In this document: in pieces, positions 61,063-64,000 of the stretch | Position numbering within the stretch: the stretch's first letter is position 1 | Layout: each line of letters begins with the position of its first letter | Assembly (NCBI RefSeq): GCF_050948215.1 | Contig: NW_027488885.1 | Span: forward strand, 62,001 to 126,000 | DNA length: 64,000 nt | Origin: Halictus rubicundus | Taxonomy: Eukaryota > Arthropoda > Insecta > Hymenoptera > Halictidae | Direction of reading: 5' to 3' | The notes under the pieces: model-generated | What the model saw: only the letters and a program-made list of their open reading frames with translations | Told to the model about the DNA's origin: nothing | Databases searched by the model: none | Position numbers and translations under genes: made by a program

Positions 61063-61903
61063 TTTTATGTCCCAGTTGGGGCGGATTATAATTTTTTGGG
61101 GATAAGTCGCAGTTTTGAACCTACCTGCATTCATCGGCTACGGTTCGGAAAATTGAGGATTGGTTAAATATGTTGTACCCGTATTTAAAAAAAAAAAAAA
61201 ACAACAAAATTATCGATTTATTCAGAATTAGGTGCTGAATCAGATATTCGAAGTTTGACTTTACTTTACAAGCAGGGATTTTGTATAGCGCATAAGCTAG
61301 AGGGCTTACAAGTGTTTCGCTTTATAATAATATTAATTTATCGAGTCGCTGATTTGTGGAGATCGCTCGCAAGTTTGTAGTCGCTGATTTCGGAAGGGCG
61401 CTCGCAGGTTGTAGTCGCTGGTTTTCCGCAGTGGCTCGTAGGTCGAAGTTGCTGAACTTTCACGAGCACTTCGCGGGACTTATACGCCGAAACTCATAGA
61501 TTTTAAAAGGAACTGTTAATAATTGCGCGACGCGTCTACCGTACGGATCTTTTACTAACTGACTGAACTCATTTTGAGGAGTTGATCTTCTCAATGTCTC
61601 CTGATTAGTCAGCTGTGTGTTGCCAGGGTTCTTTTACTTATGAAGTCGACGTCTTTTCTTGTAATTCGGCATAATATTCTTCTTGTTTGTTTCCAAGGTG
61701 TAAACTGATCTTCGTCTGCGTGTCTTGCAGGAAGATAAGTTGGAGTCTTTTTCCGCGCTACCTAACTGCGTAGAATTGCTAACATATATTTTAATCTTAT
61801 TTTATTTCCTCTCGCGCGACATCATCGGGTTTTTCTATAATAATTAATACTAATTCTTTATCTAAGCGTTTATTCATTTACGGTCGAACCACCGGACGTG
61901 ACA
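61063..61903 (-). repeat. 5' LTR of element E
   Basis: 841 bp with a poly-A expansion at about 61184-61200. Two short direct repeats of GCTGATTT...CGCTCGCA near 61345-61400. Confidence 0.75.
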
Positions 61904-62383
61904 ACGCATAAATGCACTGTCCTGAAGGAAGTTTGTTTTTGCTAACAATTACATGAGCTAAAACAACTCTAACAAGTCCTTTGCAGAAAAATATAAACGG
62001 CTGTTTCGGCCTAATTATAAACTGCTCCTTAGCCCCAGCAACAGTTGTCGAGATCATCCAATATGTATCAGTCGCTCCATAACACCTAACGCTGGGGTTA
62101 TTTGCTTCTATGTCAGGATGTATCTCATACATACTAGCGCCGACAACATGGGTAGGCCACACATTCACTTCTGTACATTTCAATCCCCAGAGATTATCGG
62201 ATCCCACTTTTTGGTACTTAGTACCCCATGCATCTTGATTAGGCTCAGTCTGTGTAGGTATCCGCACCAGTTTAGCGTTGTGACGGTGATCTCGCTTCGA
62301 ATGTGCTTGTGACACGCACCAATCTCTGCTTGATACGCGTAGGAAAGCTTCTTGTTAAGTAACAGAATTACGATCTCGCACAC
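61904..62383 (-). pseudogene. Unrecognised broken coding stretch
   Basis: The minus strand encodes a non-repetitive, soluble-looking sequence: YAYQAEIGACHKHIRSEITV from 62383, then after a frame change near 62275, TEPNQDAWGTKYQKVGSDNL, WPTHVVGASMYEIHPDIEAN, CYGATDTYWMISTTVAGAKE, FIIRPKQPFIFFCKGLVRVV. It ends at the family E LTR. Composition is that of a real globular protein. I do not recognise it; an endogenous viral capsid or nucleoprotein fragment, or a host gene piece, are both possible. No function is claimed. Confidence 0.45.
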
Positions 62384-62401
62384 AATTATCTCTTTAATTA
62401 A

Positions 62402-63348
62402 AGGGCCTAGCCGATTAAGATGGTCAAAACTGCCCTTAGAGGTTTTTCAATGATTAATGAACCATTCGAAAGCTGACCAAGAAAAACCCCTCTGAGCAAA
62501 ATTTCAACCCCTTATCTTGCCCGTGAGGGTAGTTACAGGGTAAATTAGATTTCGCGCTTTTCCTCGCATTTCCCACACTCTGATGCTTCCTAAAATTCTG
62601 AAAAAAATGTGGCATATTTTGGATCCTAAGACAGATTTTTGAGAATTTTTTCAGATTTTTTTCTTGCAAACTGTGGTCGTAAAAAATGAAAAACCTAAAA
62701 AAAAAATCGGAAAAATGTACATTTCTCAAAAATATGAAAACATGCTATTTTGCTGTTTAGTGCCCCGATAAAGTACCATAACAGGCAGTGTCCTCAATTT
62801 TTTTAGATTTTTTCTTGTGGGGACTTTTTGTCCAGACAAGAAAAACCGAATTTTTTCGCCGTTTCTGCTGTTAGGAGGAAAGTTACACTTGTTGGTTTTA
62901 TCGCAGGTATATATTAAGTCATTTTAAACATTATTACATTGAAACAAGTAAGTGTTTGACCTAAGAAATGTTTTAAGAGAAAAAATGGATTGTATTTTGT
63001 GCGGTATATACCAGAATGTTCGTAACGTTTACAACATCGCCGGTTGGCACAGCGGTTAGGGCGTCGGACTACGGAGCGGATACGCGGGTGTTCGAATCCC
63101 GTCGGTGGGAAAGTTTTTTTTCCATACGTCATCTTTATTTTTTCAATTTCTTATATGGTTTATTCATGTGATTTTAACAATATTTTGTTAATGTTTTAAA
63201 AATATTGAGGTAACATTTTTAATTAACTTTTATTTATATCACTCCGATTTTACTTCGAATTTAATGATATTATTTTCTTGGATTAGGCAATTAATTAATA
63301 TTTATATTATTGTGATCGTCCACGATTTCTGCCAGATATGAAATTGCT
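62402..63348. mobile_element. TTAA-target element with tRNA-like sequence (copy 2, right end lost)
   Basis: Starts at TTAA (62398-62401) with AGGGCCTAGCCGATTAAGATGG and follows copy 1 (47088-48094) closely for about 900 bp, to GATATGAAATTGCTTG at 63350. There it switches into an inverted copy of its own right half, so the right TIR is missing. Confidence 0.7.
63039..63108 (+). pseudogene. tRNA-Arg(ACG)-like sequence
   Basis: GCCGGTTGGCACAGCGG gives an A-box/D-arm, GACTACGGA an anticodon loop with ACG, and GTGTTCGAATCCC a B box. The T-stem does not pair fully, so it is tRNA-derived rather than a working tRNA. It is embedded in a TTAA transposon and repeated inversely at 63457-63525. Confidence 0.55.
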
Positions 63349-63456
63349 TGTTACCTCAGTATTTTTAAAACATTAAAGAAATATTGTTAAAATGACATAA
63401 ATAAACCATATAAGAAATTGAAAAAATAAAGATGACGTATGGAAAAAAAACTTTCC

Positions 63457-63525
63457 CACCGACGGGATTCGAACACCAGCGTATCCGCTCCGTAGCCCGA
63501 CGCCCTAACCGCTGTGCCAACCGGC
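63457..63525 (-). pseudogene. tRNA-Arg(ACG)-like sequence, inverted copy
   Basis: Inverse of 63039-63108 with few changes (GGGCTACGG, GCTGGTGTTCGAATCCC). Same limits apply. Confidence 0.55.
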
Positions 63526-63649
63526 GATGTTGTAAACGTTCCGAACATTCTGGTATATATCGCACAAAATACAATCCATTTTTTCTCTTAAAACATTTCT
63601 TAGGTCAAACACTTACTTGTTTCAATGTAATAATGTTTAAAATGACTTA

Positions 63650-64000
63650 TGTTACGTATGGAGACGTGTCTCCACGTTCATTTCGATTAGAAGTTCTAAT
63701 CTCTTTTCTGAGAACGAAAAGCGTCCCAACAGGCCCCTTGTCTAATGATTGTACTCCGGCTGGACGCAGCTGGCACGAAGCATGATTCAGTAACAGCACC
63801 GTACGATTTCCCAATATGGAAATCTTCAAAACATCCCCTTCTGGTATGTTTTGTCAAGATAGTCTTTGATAGGAAACATCCTGGCTAACCCTTAGTTTTA
63901 CCCCTATAAACAAAAGATCCAGCTGCAAACCTTAAACTCACTAGAAACGACAAATACGAGTATGCGACCGTAAAATAAAACAGATACATTCCCCTCTCAT
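63650..64000 (+). repeat. LTR of the 23766 family, truncated by the window end
   Basis: TGTTACGTATGGAGACG and the next ~350 bp match 23766-24118 with few differences. Whether this is a solo LTR or the 5' LTR of a full element lies beyond the window. Confidence 0.88.

Larger units (their letters stand above)
59122..61903 (-). mobile_element. LTR element E, pol-less, with one Cys-rich gene
   Basis: Two LTRs of 828 and 841 bp in direct orientation (TGTTACGTCCCAAG... / TTTTATGTCCCAG..., both ending GGACGTGACA) flank 1113 bp with a tRNA-Leu-like PBS and a single gene. No gag, protease, RT or integrase motifs. The LTRs are clearly diverged, and the outer flanks (ATAG and ACGC) do not form a target duplication, so the copy is old or recombinant. 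A solo LTR of the family with good TSD is at 34510-37304. Confidence 0.75.
62915..63649. repeat. Palindrome from an inverted partial duplication
   Basis: Arms 62915-63215 and 63349-63649 are inverse copies (about 300 bp each) around a 133-bp spacer. Each arm carries a tRNA-like block in opposite orientation. The right arm ends exactly where the LTR at 63650 starts, so the arm may continue beyond the LTR. Confidence 0.8.

Noticed and set aside
59118..61907. Standard insertion of element E with a 4-bp duplication
   Set aside because: The flanks ATAG and ACGC do not match within a few bases either way, so a simple insertion is not supported.
63039..63108. Functional tRNA-Arg gene
   Set aside because: The T-stem and acceptor stem do not pair fully and the sequence sits in a transposon; called tRNA-like only.
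1..64000. CRISPR arrays, bacterial operons, riboswitches, rRNA
   Set aside because: No regularly spaced short repeats with unique spacers, no prokaryotic gene organisation and no rRNA-like sequence; the window is clearly insect nuclear DNA.

Overview
This is an insect nuclear genome window, most likely from a hymenopteran and perhaps an ant. The evidence is AT-rich DNA, split exons of an insect gene, PBSs matching insect tRNAs, R1-type LINE remnants, BEL/Pao and env-bearing Gypsy elements, and abundant TTAA/TAA/TA-target DNA transposons. Almost all long open frames belong to mobile elements. The only host coding sequence I can support is three exons of a DOMON-cytochrome b561 (ferric-chelate reductase 1-like) gene on the minus strand (20453-22947) and one isolated EGF-like exon (723-824, minus).

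Layout. 1-3000: sparse non-coding DNA with a piggyBac-type MITE and the EGF exon. 3001-6157: 5'-truncated Gypsy element A with its 1.17-kb 3' LTR. 6158-19806: decayed mdg3-like Gypsy B (minus) carrying three insertions: an almost intact env-bearing Gypsy C (10085-17275, TSD GTGT), a TTAA MITE (17546-17729) and a foreign solo LTR (7450-8031). 20453-22947: the DOMON/b561 exons, one of which is split by a solo LTR of family C (TSD CTGT).

23252-33673 is a four-level nest in which each join is proved by a target duplication. A 546-bp TRIM retrotransposon (TSD GATA) has a LTR split by a Transib/RAG-like DNA transposon with ~600-bp TIRs (TSD CGCCG). The two arms of that transposon are themselves split by a 968-bp solo LTR (TSD AAGC) and by a full-length BEL/Pao element with an intact 1706-residue polyprotein (TSD AGTGT).

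34510-37304: solo LTR of family E (TSD ACAT), split by a 1.42-kb solo LTR of family A (TSD AGTC). 38559-43289: Gypsy F (TSD GTAC), whose single long ORF runs from protease through RT-RNase H directly into Env, with no integrase. 43647-48714: Harbinger-type MITE, a second Transib-like MITE, and a hAT element (8-bp TSD) carrying a TTAA element with a tRNA-like sequence. 49857-58800: tandem array of a ~1.02-kb unit, with a TAA- or TA-target transposon in or between successive units (Harbinger-like, Tc1-like containing LINE containing hAT MITE, and DD41D mariner). 59122-61903: LTR element E with no pol and one internally duplicated Cys-rich protein. 61904-64000: an unrecognised broken coding stretch, a second tRNA-bearing TTAA element in a palindrome, and the start of another copy of the 968-bp LTR family.

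By sequence state, BEL, C and F look young (near-identical LTRs, long ORFs), while A, B, E, hAT, mariner and LINE are decayed. The nesting gives relative ages directly. All coordinates and alignments were made by eye, and family names rest on recognised motifs, not on searches.
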